Shown in pieces: positions 42,081 through 50,801 of a stretch of 64,000 nucleotides of DNA. Numbering within the stretch: the stretch's first letter is position 1; each line of letters starts with the position of its first letter. The DNA lies in NCBI RefSeq assembly GCF_004348985.1, contig NZ_SMKW01000023.1:59275-123274 (forward strand), in the 5' to 3' direction. The notes below the pieces were generated by a model. The model saw only the letters and a list, made by a program, of their open reading frames with translations. It searched no databases and was not told the origin of the DNA. The stretch is from Saccharopolyspora elongata. GTDB lineage: Bacteria; Actinomycetota; Actinomycetes; Mycobacteriales; Pseudonocardiaceae. The translations under genes and the position numbers were made by a program.

Positions 42081-42734
42081 ATGGCGGAGACTTCGGTGGG
42101 CCGCGCCGTCGAACTGATCCGGCAGATGATGCGCAGCCAGGAGCTGCTGCCGGGGCAGCCGCTGCGCCAGGAGGCGCTCGCCGAACGCTTGGGCGTCAGC
42201 CGCGTGCCGGTCCGCGAGGCGCTGAAGGCGCTCGAAGCCGAGGGCGTGGTGCGCCACCAGCCGAACGTCGGCTACACGGTGACCCGGCTTTCGGCGGAGG
42301 AACTGCGCCAGGCGTACCTGATGCGCGCCGCGCTGGAGGCGGTCGTGCTGCGCGAGCTGCCGCGCCTGAGCACGGCGCAGATCATCGAGCTGACCGAGAT
42401 CAACGAGCGCATCGCGGAGGCGGCCGAAGCGGTCGACGTCCTGCGGATCATCGAGCTCAACCACGACTTCCACTTCGTCATCTTCCGCAGTTCGGGCCTG
42501 AACCTGATCGTCGACGAGATCGAACGCATCTGGAAGATGACGGAGGCGTACCGCGCGGTGTACATCTACGACGAGTCGGCGCGCCGCCGGATCGTCCGCG
42601 AGCACCGTCAGCTGATCAACGCGCTGCGCCGCGGGCAGACCGAGCGAGCGATCCAGATCATGGACTCGCACCGCGACGCCACCCCGGCCCAGCTCGCCCC
42701 CGCTCTCGGCGTCAGCCTGCCACTGCCGGGATGA
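42081..42734 (+). CDS. GntR/FadR-family (FCD) transcriptional regulator
   Basis: A 217-residue regulator: a winged helix (about 8-70) with RQEALAERLGVSRVPVREALKAL, and a C-terminal all-helical FCD domain with the metal-binding residues in ELNHDFHFVIF and REHRQLINALRRG. FCD regulators sense organic acids or acyl-CoA compounds. ATG 42081 has GAGG upstream. It is divergent from the IclR gene. The coupled crotonase-ligase operon 1.6 kb downstream has a palindrome at its promoter that would suit a GntR dimer, a possible target. Confidence 0.9.
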   Translation: MAETSVGRAVELIRQMMRSQELLPGQPLRQEALAERLGVSRVPVREALKALEAEGVVRHQPNVGYTVTRLSAEELRQAYLMRAALEAVVLRELPRLSTAQIIELTEINERIAEAAEAVDVLRIIELNHDFHFVIFRSSGLNLIVDEIERIWKMTEAYRAVYIYDESARRRIVREHRQLINALRRGQTERAIQIMDSHRDATPAQLAPALGVSLPLPG

Positions 42735-42773
42735 GTCGGAGGCCGTTGCAACGGCTCCGGGCAAGCTCATCCC
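42728..42773 (+). terminator. Branched hairpin overlapping the gntR stop codon
   Basis: The outer stem GGGATGAG / CTCATCCC (42728-42735 with 42766-42773) encloses an inner hairpin GGAGGCCGTTG / CAACGGCTCC (42738-42758). The stop codon is inside the outer arm. Confidence 0.65.
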
Positions 42774-42808
42774 CGAAGGCGCCCGGCGCCAACCCGCCCC
42801 CACGCCAA

Positions 42809-42834
42809 GCGCTGGTTTCGCGCGAAATCAGCGC
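42809..42834. repeat. TTTCGCGCGAAA palindrome at an MFS gene break point
   Basis: GCTGGTTTCGCGCGAAATCAG, extended by GC on each side, is a 26-bp palindrome with one mismatched pair. Only a few bases separate it from the first recognisable MFS codons (from 42838). Confidence 0.8.
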
Positions 42835-42837
42835 CCC

Positions 42838-44172
42838 ACGTTCCTGACGGCCACGTCTCGCACGGGCGGCTACCTCCTGGTCGGGGCCGCCGTGATCGTC
42901 ACCTCCGGCGCGCTGGGCGACATCTTCGGCCGGCGGCGCTTGTTCCTGGCCGGTCTGGCGCTGTTCGTGGTGTCGTGCGCGCTCATCGCCCTCGCCGGAA
43001 CCGGGGTGCTGGTCGTGCTGGGGCGCCTGATCCAGGGCGCGGCCGGCGCGACGATCCTGGCCAGCGGGCTGAGCCTGCTCGCGGTGAACTCGTCGGGGGC
43101 GGCGCAGATGAAGGCCGTCGCCCTGTGGGGCGCTGCCGCCGCGGCCGGGGCCGCTGCGGGGCCGGTGGTAGGCGGCGTGCTCAACGAGCTCGCCGGCTGG
43201 CAGGGGTTGTTCTGGATCGACGCGGCGATCGCGCTGGCGTGCATCCCGTTCACGTTGCGCGCGGTGCCGGAATCCCGCGACCCGAACCGCGCCCGCACGA
43301 TCGACCTGGCGGGCACCGGGCTGGTCGCCGCGGCGCTCGTGCCGTTCGTGTTCGCCATGACCGAGGGCTCGTCCTGGGGATGGCTGTCGCCGCCCACCTT
43401 GCTGTGCCTGGTCCTGTCCGCGTTGGCCGCGGTCGGGTTCGTGGTGGTCGAACGCCGGGTGGCCGCCCCGCTGGTCGACCTGGGCCTGCTGCGCAACGCC
43501 CTGCTGGTGGGTTCCACCGGCGCGATCCTGATCGGGGCCGGGGCGATCGCCGCGCTCAGCTTCCTGGTGAGCCTGTACTTCCAGGCACCGCAAACCCTGG
43601 GGATGACGAGCCTGCAAGCGGGTCTGGCGACGCTGCCGGTCGCTGCGGTGGTGGTCCTCGTGGCGCCGTTGGTCGCGCCGTTGGCCTACTACTTCGGCGC
43701 ACGCCCGGTCATCGTGGCCGGTTTCGCGATCCTCACGGCGGCGTTCGTGGCACTCGCGGCGGTTCGGCCGTCGTGGGGTTACGGCGCGTTCGTCCTCACG
43801 CTGCTCGGCATCGCCGTGGGATTGGCCCTTTCCAACAGCCCGGCGTCGTCGGTCGCCACCGCGTCCGTGTCGCGCGAGCAGGTGGGTGCGGCGTCCGGGA
43901 TCTCGAACATGGCGCGCTACGTGGGCGGCGCGGTCATGACGGCCGTCGTCGCCGGGATCTACGCGCAGGTCGCCGTGAAGAGCGCAACCGGGGGCGAGCC
44001 GCTCGCGGACTCCCTCGCGATCGGCCTGTCGCGAGCGTCGATCGCGCTCGCGGCCTTCTCCGCAGCGGGCGTGCTGCTCGCGCTGCTGGTCGCTCGCCGC
44101 CCGGAAAAGCCACGGCTCGGCGACTACGCCGCCGCCACGACCGCGACGACGCACACCCTGCCCACCACCTGA
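42838..44172 (+). pseudogene. 5'-truncated DHA2-type MFS transporter
   Basis: The frame encodes most of a 14-segment drug-export MFS protein: SGALGDIFGRRRLFLAG is the loop motif between helices 2 and 3, followed by GRLIQGAAGATILASG and the remaining helices to 44172. What is missing is the start. In complete relatives the GD-x-x-GRRR loop lies near residue 75-80; here it comes about 30 codons after the palindromic repeat at 42809-42834, and helix 1 is absent. In-frame codons upstream of GTG 42892 (TFLTATSRTGGYLLVGAAV) still look like helix 2. No ribosome-binding site precedes any start. The rest of the frame has no stops, so the loss is recent or a shortened protein is still made. Confidence 0.7.
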
Positions 44173-44246
44173 CCACACCCATGCCTGCGTGCATCGTGGG
44201 CGAGCACAACCGGTTCCTCACCGGGCTGGGCGATCTCAGAAATTGA

Positions 44247-44260
44247 ATACAATTTTGTAT
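44247..44260. promoter_or_regulatory. Palindromic operator ATACAATTTTGTAT at the catabolic operon promoter
   Basis: Arms ATACAA and TTGTAT flank a TT centre. The site is strikingly AT-rich in this genome and lies 62 bases before the crotonase start. GntR and TetR dimers bind sites of this kind; candidates are the GntR gene at 42081 and the TetR gene at 50802. Confidence 0.55.
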
Positions 44261-44321
44261 GGACTCCGTGCGCGTCGAGTGCTTAACTCGGGCCCGACGC
44301 AGGCGACGGGAAGGGACGGAC

Positions 44322-45104
44322 ATGGCGGATCTCGAGTACCAGGTCAGCGACGGGATCGGGACGATCCTGCTCAACCGCCCGAAGCGCAAGAACGCCTTCA
44401 CCATGGAGATGATCGACGAGTGGGCCGCGGCCATCCGCTCCGCTCGCTTCGACCCCGAGGTGCGGGTCCTGGTGCTCACCGGCGCCGGCGACGCGTTCTG
44501 CTCGGGCGTCGACCTGGACGCCTTCACCTCGGGCGAGAAGTCCGTGCTGGACCACAAGACCGTCCTCACCGACCGGATCCACCAGGTCGCCCTCGCCCTG
44601 GAGGACCTGGACAAGCCGGTCATCGCGGCGGTCAACGGCGTCGCGGTCGGCGCCGGCATGGACATGGCCCTGATGTGCGACATCCGGTTCGTCGGCGAGT
44701 CGGCCAGGCTCTCCGAGGGCTACGTCCGCGTCGGCCTGGTCCCCGGCGACGGCGGCTGCTACTACCTGCCGCGGCTGGTGGGCACCGCGAAGGCGCTGGA
44801 GCTGCTGTGGACCGGCGACTTCGTGGACGCCAAGACCGCGGTGGACATCGGCATCGCCAGCCGGTGCGTGCCCGACGCCGAACTGATGGACGAGACCTAC
44901 GCGTTCGCCCGGCGCCTGGCCGACGGCCCGCCGGTGGCCATCCGGGCCATCAAGCGGACCGTGTACCAGTCGGCCCGCACCGACCTGCGCACCTCGCTGG
45001 ACCTGATCTCCTCGCACATGGCCGTCGTGCAGTCCACTGAGGACTCCGCCGAGGCGATGCAGGCCTTCAAGGAGAAGCGCAAGCCCGAGTTCCGGGGCCG
45101 GTGA
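44322..45104 (+). CDS. Enoyl-CoA hydratase/isomerase (crotonase family)
   Basis: A 260-residue crotonase-fold enzyme acting on unsaturated acyl-CoA. LNRPKRKNAFTMEM is the family opening, GDAFCSGVDLDAF and AAVNGVAVGAGMDMAL build the oxyanion hole, and EGYVRVGLVPGDGG covers the catalytic region; an Asp/Gly pair stands where many hydratases have the second Glu. ATG 44322 has AAGGGA upstream. It opens a five-gene run in which all but one junction overlaps by four bases, a catabolic operon for an imported organic acid. Confidence 0.92.
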   Translation: MADLEYQVSDGIGTILLNRPKRKNAFTMEMIDEWAAAIRSARFDPEVRVLVLTGAGDAFCSGVDLDAFTSGEKSVLDHKTVLTDRIHQVALALEDLDKPVIAAVNGVAVGAGMDMALMCDIRFVGESARLSEGYVRVGLVPGDGGCYYLPRLVGTAKALELLWTGDFVDAKTAVDIGIASRCVPDAELMDETYAFARRLADGPPVAIRAIKRTVYQSARTDLRTSLDLISSHMAVVQSTEDSAEAMQAFKEKRKPEFRGR

Positions 45105-47176
45105 CCACTGTGGATGGACTGCTGCGGCCGCGGTCGGTGGCGATCGTCGGCGCCTCGGAGCGCTCCGCGATGGCCGGGCGGCTCACCCGCTACCTGCGGG
45201 ACTTCGACGGCGCCGTCTACCCGATCAACCCGAACCACAGCGAAATCCACGGGCTGCCCTGCTACCCGTCGCTGCTGGAACTGCCCGGCCCGGTCGACCT
45301 GGTGCTGGTGCTGGTCCCGGCGTCGCGCGTGCTGCCGGTGATCGAGGAAGCTGGCCGCGCGGGCGCGTCCTGCGTGGTGGTGCTGTCGTCCGGGTTCGCC
45401 GAGATCGGCGCGGACGGCCGGGAACTCCAGGACCGGCTGGTGGCGGCGGCGAAGCGGCACGGGCTGCGGGTGATCGGCCCGAACTGCCAGGGACTGATCT
45501 ACCGGCCCACCGGGCTGACCGCCACGTTCACCGCCGCCGCCGACGGGGAGCAGCCGGGCGAATCCGGCATCGCCTACGTGGGCCAGAGCGGCGCGCTCGG
45601 CGGCAGCTTCCTCGGGCTGGCGCGGGATCGCGGGATCGGGCTCACCGCCTGGATCAGCGTCGGCAACCAGGCCGACCTGACCGCGACCGACGCAGCCGAA
45701 CTGCTGGTGGCCGACCCGAACGTCCGGGTGCTGGCCTGCTACCTGGAGGAACTGCCCGACGGGGCGCGGTGGGCCCGGCTCTCGGCGCGCGCCGCCGAGC
45801 TCGGCAAGCACATCGTCGTGCTGCGCTCGGGCCGCTCCTCGGCGGGTGAGCGCGCCATCGCCTCGCACACCGGCGCGCTGGTGCGCTCCGGGGCCGCTTT
45901 CGACCTGCTCACCAGGGAATCCGGCGCGATCCAAGTCGACGACCTCGACGAACTGCTGGACGTCTCGGTCGCGTTGACCGGCGCCCCGAGCCTGCGGGCG
46001 GGCCGCATCGGCGTCATCACCAGTTCCGGCGGGGCGGGCGGCCTGGCCGCCGACCAGGCCGAGGGCAACGGCTTGGCGCTGCCCGAACTCGACGTCGCGA
46101 CGCGGGCCGCCTTGGCGCCGCTCGTCCCGTCGTTCGGCAGCGTCGTCAACCCGGTGGACGTCACCGCGCAGGTCATCAACGACCACGCGCAGCTGGGCGC
46201 GGTGTGCGAAGCCGTCGCGGAATCCGCCGAGGTGGACGCCGTGCTGGTGGTGCTGACGACCATCGGCGGCGAGCCCGCGGTGGCGGTGGCCGAGTCGATC
46301 CTGCGAGCCGCGAAGCGCTCCGCCAAGCCCTTCGTCGTGGCCTGGATCTACTCCCACGACCAGATCGCCGAGGCGGCCTCGTTGTTGCGCCGCAACGGTG
46401 TTTCCGTGCTGGGCACGACGACCGCCGCACTGCGCCTCATCGCGCACCTGGTGCCCCACGACGAGCGGCGCGCCGCCGTCGCCGCGCCGCGCGGCCTGGC
46501 CGGTTTCCTGGGCCGGCCGGCGCTCACCGAGGCCGATGGCGCGGAACTGCTCGACGCGATGCGGATCGCCCGGCCGCGCGGACGGCTGGCGGCCGGTCCG
46601 GCCGAGGCCGCCGCGGTAGCCGGGGAACTCGGCGACCGGGTCGTGCTGAAGGTCCAATCCCCCGATCTGGCGCACAAAAGCGATGTCGGCGGCGTCGTGG
46701 TCGGCGTTCCGGCGGAGCGGGTTCGCGACGCCGCCGAGGACATGCTCGAAACCGTCGCAGCGAACGCGCCCCAAGCCCGCATCGACGGCGTACTGGTACA
46801 GGAACTCCTGCCCGGCGGGGTCGAGTTGCTGGTCGGCGTGCAGGGCGGCGAGGACGGCTACCCGCCGGTGCTGACCGTCGGCATGGGCGGCACGACGACC
46901 GAGCTGTACCGGGACGTCGTCTCCGCCCTCGGCCCGGTGGACGCCGAACAGGCCACCGTGTTGTTGCGGCGGCTGCGCGGCTGGCCGCTGCTGGGCGGCT
47001 TCCGCGGCCGTCCGCGCTGCGATGTGGCGGCGGCCGCCGCCGCGATCGCGTCGATTTCCCAGGCGGCCGTGGAACTCGGCGACCGGCTGGGCGAACTGGA
47101 GATCAACCCGCTCGTGGTCCACGGGTCCGGCGCGATCGCCGCCGACCTCGTCGTGACCGGAAGAACCCGGAGGTAG
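45101..47176 (+). CDS. ADP-forming acyl-CoA synthetase (acetate-CoA ligase family)
   Basis: A 691-residue fusion of the alpha and beta parts of NDP-forming acyl-CoA ligases. The CoA-binding domain starts RPRSVAIVGASER; a succinyl-CoA-ligase-like domain follows with the phosphohistidine H256 in IASHTGALVRSG. The ATP-grasp part is at the C-terminus (about 490-690: VVLKVQSPDLAHKSDVGGV and ELEINPLVV). It activates an acid to acyl-CoA with ATP going to ADP and phosphate. GTG 45101 overlaps the crotonase stop. The nearby transporter and dehydrogenases suggest an aromatic or branched organic acid as substrate. Confidence 0.93.
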   Translation: MTTVDGLLRPRSVAIVGASERSAMAGRLTRYLRDFDGAVYPINPNHSEIHGLPCYPSLLELPGPVDLVLVLVPASRVLPVIEEAGRAGASCVVVLSSGFAEIGADGRELQDRLVAAAKRHGLRVIGPNCQGLIYRPTGLTATFTAAADGEQPGESGIAYVGQSGALGGSFLGLARDRGIGLTAWISVGNQADLTATDAAELLVADPNVRVLACYLEELPDGARWARLSARAAELGKHIVVLRSGRSSAGERAIASHTGALVRSGAAFDLLTRESGAIQVDDLDELLDVSVALTGAPSLRAGRIGVITSSGGAGGLAADQAEGNGLALPELDVATRAALAPLVPSFGSVVNPVDVTAQVINDHAQLGAVCEAVAESAEVDAVLVVLTTIGGEPAVAVAESILRAAKRSAKPFVVAWIYSHDQIAEAASLLRRNGVSVLGTTTAALRLIAHLVPHDERRAAVAAPRGLAGFLGRPALTEADGAELLDAMRIARPRGRLAAGPAEAAAVAGELGDRVVLKVQSPDLAHKSDVGGVVVGVPAERVRDAAEDMLETVAANAPQARIDGVLVQELLPGGVELLVGVQGGEDGYPPVLTVGMGGTTTELYRDVVSALGPVDAEQATVLLRRLRGWPLLGGFRGRPRCDVAAAAAAIASISQAAVELGDRLGELEINPLVVHGSGAIAADLVVTGRTRR

Positions 47177-47179
47177 CAC

Positions 47180-48511
47180 ATGAGCGGGTCGACGAAGCCC
47201 CGCCGGTTCACCCACGCCCGCGCGGTGCTCAGCGGGTCGATCGGCAACACCGTCGAGTGGTACGACTGGTTCGTCTACGCGAACTTCGCGCTGTACTTCG
47301 CCGGGCAGTTCTTCCCGAAGGGCAATCCCACCGCGCAGCTGATGAACACCGCCGCGGTGTTCGCGGTGGGCTTCCTGGCCCGCCCGCTGGGCGGCTGGGT
47401 GCTCGGCCGGATCGCCGACCGCCGGGGCCGCAAGTTCGGCCTGACCCTGTCGGTGACGATGATGTCGTTCAGCGCGCTGCTGATCGCCATCGCCCCGCCC
47501 CACCAGCACGCCGGCTACCTCGGCGCGGTGCTGCTGCTGATCGCGCGGATCATGCAGGGCATCAGCGTCGGCGGCGAGTACGCGGCCAGCGCGGCGTACC
47601 TCACCGAGGTGTCGCAGCGGGGCCGGCGCGGCCTGGGTTCGAGCTTCCAGTACGTGTCGGTGACGATCGGGCAGCTGCTCGGGCTCGTCGTGCTGATGGT
47701 GCTGCAGGCCGTCATGACCGAGGAACAGCTCACCTCGTGGGGCTGGCGCATCCCGTTCGTCATCGGGGCGGTCGCCGCGCTCGTGGTGTTCTACCTGCGG
47801 CGCCGGATGCACGAGACGTCGGCTTACGTCGAAGAGGAGTCGCACGACGCGCAGATGCGCCGGGGCACGCTGCGCGAGGTGTGGAAGCACCGCCGTGCCG
47901 CGGTGCTGGTGTTCGCGCTGACCCTCGGCGGCAGCGTGGCGTTCTACACCTACACCACGTACCTGACGAAGTACCTGAGCAATTCCGTGGGGCTGAGCAA
48001 GCCCGACGCGGCCCGGGTCATGTTCATCGCGTTGTGCCTGTTCACGGTCCTGCTGCCGCTGGGCGGGGCGATCTCGGACAAGATCGGCCGCCGGCCGGTG
48101 CTGATCTTCTTCGGCGTCGGCACCACGCTGGGCACCTATCCCATCATGACGTCGATGCAGCGCTGGCCGAGCTTCGGCGTCGCGCTGGCGCTGACGATGC
48201 TGGCGTTGACGATCGTGGCCGGGTACTCGTCGGTGAACGCCTGCGTGAAGGCCGAGCTGTTCCCGACCGGCATCCGCACGGTCGGCGTCGCGATCCCCTA
48301 CGCGCTGGCACAAGCGATCTTCGGCGGCACCGCGGAATACGTGGCGCTGGCGTTCCGCGACGCGGGCGTCGAGAACTACTTCTTCTTCTACGTCTCGGCC
48401 TGCGGCCTGGTGTCGCTGCTGACCTACCTGCTGATGCCGGAGACCAGGACCGCGGCGCTGAGCCGCGCCGAGCAGGAGCTGCAGAGCAGCGGAAAGGAGA
48501 CCGTCGCATGA
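47180..48511 (+). CDS. MHS-family MFS transporter (metabolite:proton symporter)
   Basis: A 443-residue, 12-helix MFS protein of the metabolite:H+ symporter type (KgtP/ShiA/ProP-like). GNTVEWYDWFVYANFALYF is the family N-terminus, GRIADRRGRKFGL the loop 2-3 motif and QGISVGGEYAASAAYL the helix-5 signature. It would import the acid that the operon degrades, such as a dicarboxylate, shikimate-like or aromatic acid. ATG 47180 comes three bases after the ligase stop, and its own stop overlaps the next start. Confidence 0.92.
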   Translation: MSGSTKPRRFTHARAVLSGSIGNTVEWYDWFVYANFALYFAGQFFPKGNPTAQLMNTAAVFAVGFLARPLGGWVLGRIADRRGRKFGLTLSVTMMSFSALLIAIAPPHQHAGYLGAVLLLIARIMQGISVGGEYAASAAYLTEVSQRGRRGLGSSFQYVSVTIGQLLGLVVLMVLQAVMTEEQLTSWGWRIPFVIGAVAALVVFYLRRRMHETSAYVEEESHDAQMRRGTLREVWKHRRAAVLVFALTLGGSVAFYTYTTYLTKYLSNSVGLSKPDAARVMFIALCLFTVLLPLGGAISDKIGRRPVLIFFGVGTTLGTYPIMTSMQRWPSFGVALALTMLALTIVAGYSSVNACVKAELFPTGIRTVGVAIPYALAQAIFGGTAEYVALAFRDAGVENYFFFYVSACGLVSLLTYLLMPETRTAALSRAEQELQSSGKETVA

Positions 48512-49596
48512 GTCCGCTGTCCGACCTGCGCCGGGAAGTGCGGGACCTGTGCCGGAGTTGGCGGGCCGACGGCCGGTACCGGCCGCGGCCGGACGCCTGG
48601 CTGCGGTCCTTCGACCTCGACTTCAGCAAGGAGCTCGCCGAGCGCGGCCTGCTGGGCATGACCTGGCCGCGTTCGGTGGGCGGCGCAGAGCGGTCCAACC
48701 TGGCGCGGCTGGTGGTCACCGAGGAACTGCTGCGGGCGGGCGCGCCGGTGGCCGCGCACTGGATCGGCGACCGGCAGATCGGCCCGTCGATCCTGCGGCA
48801 CGGCACGCCGCGGCTGCAGCAGGAGATCCTGCCTGGCATCGCCGCGGGCGAGTTCGTGTTCTGCCTGGGCATGAGCGAACCCGACGCCGGCTCGGACCTC
48901 GCCGCGGTGCGCACCACCGGCACCCGCGTCGCGGGCGGCTGGCGCATCGACGGCCGGAAGATCTGGACCAGCCACGCGCACCGCGCCACGCACGCCTACC
49001 TGCTGGCGCGCACCGAGAAGTCCGAGGTGAAGCACGCCGGGCTGACCGAGTTCGTGCTGGACATGAGCGATCCCGGGGTGTCGGTGTCGCCGATCGTCGA
49101 CATGGCCGGCTCGCACCACTTCAACGAGGTGGTGTTCGAGAACGTCTTCGTGCCCGAGGAGCGGGTGATCGGCGTCGAGGGCAACGCCTGGCGGCAGGTC
49201 ACCGCGCAGCTCGCCTACGAGCGCGGCGGGCCGGAGCGGGTGCTGTCCACGTATCCGGTGCTGGAAGAGCTGCTGGGCGGCGACAACGAAGACATGGCGG
49301 CCGAGGTCGGCGAGCTGGTGGCCCGGCTGGCAACGCTGCGGGCGTTGTGCGCGCAGGTCGCCGCAGCGGTCGACGCGGGCGAGGCTCCCGTGCAGGCGGC
49401 CGCGACGTTGAAGTACCTCGGCACCGCTTTCGAGCGCGACGTGCTCGAATGCGCCCGCCGGGCAATGGATTCCGGAATCGTCTCGCCCGAGAGCACGCTG
49501 GGCGAGGCCATCCTCGCCTCGCCCGGTTTCAGCATCCGCGGTGGCTCCTCGGAGGTGCTGCTGTCCATCCTCGCCAAGCAGGAGGCCCGACGTTGA
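48508..49596 (+). CDS. Acyl-CoA dehydrogenase, larger subunit of a probable heterodimer
   Basis: A 362-residue acyl-CoA dehydrogenase. GLLGMTWPRSVGG, FCLGMSEPDAGSDLAAV and WRIDGRKIWTSHAH are FAD- and substrate-binding segments; FSIRGGSSEVLLSILAKQE is the C-terminal FAD contact. It is shorter than usual (380-400). Directly behind it lies a second, shorter dehydrogenase gene with a four-base overlap, the arrangement of the FadE heterotetramers that act on bulky steroid or side-chain CoA esters. ATG 48508 overlaps the transporter stop. Confidence 0.92.
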   Translation: MSPLSDLRREVRDLCRSWRADGRYRPRPDAWLRSFDLDFSKELAERGLLGMTWPRSVGGAERSNLARLVVTEELLRAGAPVAAHWIGDRQIGPSILRHGTPRLQQEILPGIAAGEFVFCLGMSEPDAGSDLAAVRTTGTRVAGGWRIDGRKIWTSHAHRATHAYLLARTEKSEVKHAGLTEFVLDMSDPGVSVSPIVDMAGSHHFNEVVFENVFVPEERVIGVEGNAWRQVTAQLAYERGGPERVLSTYPVLEELLGGDNEDMAAEVGELVARLATLRALCAQVAAAVDAGEAPVQAAATLKYLGTAFERDVLECARRAMDSGIVSPESTLGEAILASPGFSIRGGSSEVLLSILAKQEARR

Positions 49597-50540
49597 GCAA
49601 CTCGCTGATCACCGAGGTCGCCTCGGACGTGCTGTCCGGGGCGTCGCCGGAGGCGCCGGAGGGTGCGCTGCACCCGCTGTGGCCGACGCTGGTCGAACTG
49701 GGCTGGCCGCAGGTCGGCATCCCCGAGGAGCGCGGCGGAGCCGGCGGGACGATGGGCGACCTGGTGGAGCTGATCGCCGCGACGGCGGCGAGCGGCGTGA
49801 GCGTGCCGCTGCTGGAAACGTCGTTGGCGCAGTGGATTCTCGGCGAGCAGCTCCCGGCGGGGCTGGTCGTCGCGGCCACCGGCCTCGACAACGTCCCGTG
49901 GGCAAGGCACGCCGACCACGTCGTGGTGTGCCCCGAGCGGGAATCCGCCTACCTGGTCGAGCCGAACGGCGACGTCGAGCACGGGCAGAACCTCGCCGGG
50001 GAACCGCGCGACACGATCCGGGTTTCGGGTGCCGCGACTCCCCTGCCCGACGCTCCTCCGCACGACGCCGTGCTCGCCCGCGCCGCTGTGCTCAATGCCT
50101 CCGCGCTGCTCGGCGCCGCGCGCGGCGCGTACGCGCGCACCCGAGAGCACGTCACACAGCGGGAGCAGTTCGGTCGCCCGCTCGTCGCGCTCAAGGCGGT
50201 GGCCAACGGGCTGGCCGAGATGAGCACCCATCTGGTCGCCACCGAAGCCGCGGTGGCGCGGGCGGTGCGGATCAACGAGGAGGACTCCGCGGAACGCGCC
50301 TTTGCCGCCTCCGCGGTCGCGAAGATCACCGCAGCCCGGACGGCCACCAGCATCGCCCGTGCCGCGCACCAGCTGCACGGGGCGATGGGCGTGACCCGCG
50401 AGCACTCGCTGCACCATGTCACGCGGAAGTTGTGGGCGTGGCGCGACGAATACGGCAGCGAGCGCCGCTGGTCGGCGGAGTTGGGGCGGGCGGCGCTCGC
50501 GGCAGGCGAGACCGGTCTGTGGGAGCAGCTCACCGCCTGA
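49593..50540 (+). CDS. Acyl-CoA dehydrogenase-like, smaller subunit of a probable heterodimer
   Basis: A 315-residue, reduced acyl-CoA dehydrogenase. The N-terminal part keeps LGWPQVGIPEERGGAGG, the middle beta domain is shortened, and the helical C-terminal domain has REQFGRPLVALKAVANGLAEM and HQLHGAMGVTREHSLHHVTR. Such shortened partners complete the active site in alpha2-beta2 FadE enzymes. TTG 49593 has GGAGG seven bases upstream and shares TTGA with the previous stop. A TetR gene follows after 261 bases of sequence with no recognisable feature. Confidence 0.88.
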   Translation: MSNSLITEVASDVLSGASPEAPEGALHPLWPTLVELGWPQVGIPEERGGAGGTMGDLVELIAATAASGVSVPLLETSLAQWILGEQLPAGLVVAATGLDNVPWARHADHVVVCPERESAYLVEPNGDVEHGQNLAGEPRDTIRVSGAATPLPDAPPHDAVLARAAVLNASALLGAARGAYARTREHVTQREQFGRPLVALKAVANGLAEMSTHLVATEAAVARAVRINEEDSAERAFAASAVAKITAARTATSIARAAHQLHGAMGVTREHSLHHVTRKLWAWRDEYGSERRWSAELGRAALAAGETGLWEQLTA

Positions 50541-50801
50541 GCGGACCAGCAGCCTGCGGCGCACCGCGAGCTCGGCTGCGGCGCAACCGGCCACGACTTG
50601 GCTGGAATCGTGCACCGTGCCGTTGTCGCGGTGCGCGAGCAGGACGAATTCCTCGGGCAGGAAAGGCGCGCCGGCAGGGCCACGGGCACGCCCGTGCCAG
50701 AACCGCGCCTGCCCGGGTTCGGACCGGCCCAAAGGGGCAAGCCCGGACTGCCCGACCCCGCACCATGTCCGATGCCGGGCCGCAGCCCGTATTCTGATGG
50801 C

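Noticed and set aside
44897..48313. A 1,138-codon open frame on the minus strand
   Set aside because: It runs antisense through the ligase and transporter genes; its translation is low-complexity Arg/His/Gln-rich sequence, as expected from the complement of high-GC codons, with no family match by eye.
46204..49596. A long plus-strand frame running into the first acyl-CoA dehydrogenase
   Set aside because: Only its last part (from 48508) encodes the dehydrogenase; the upstream part is an out-of-frame reading of the ligase and transporter genes.
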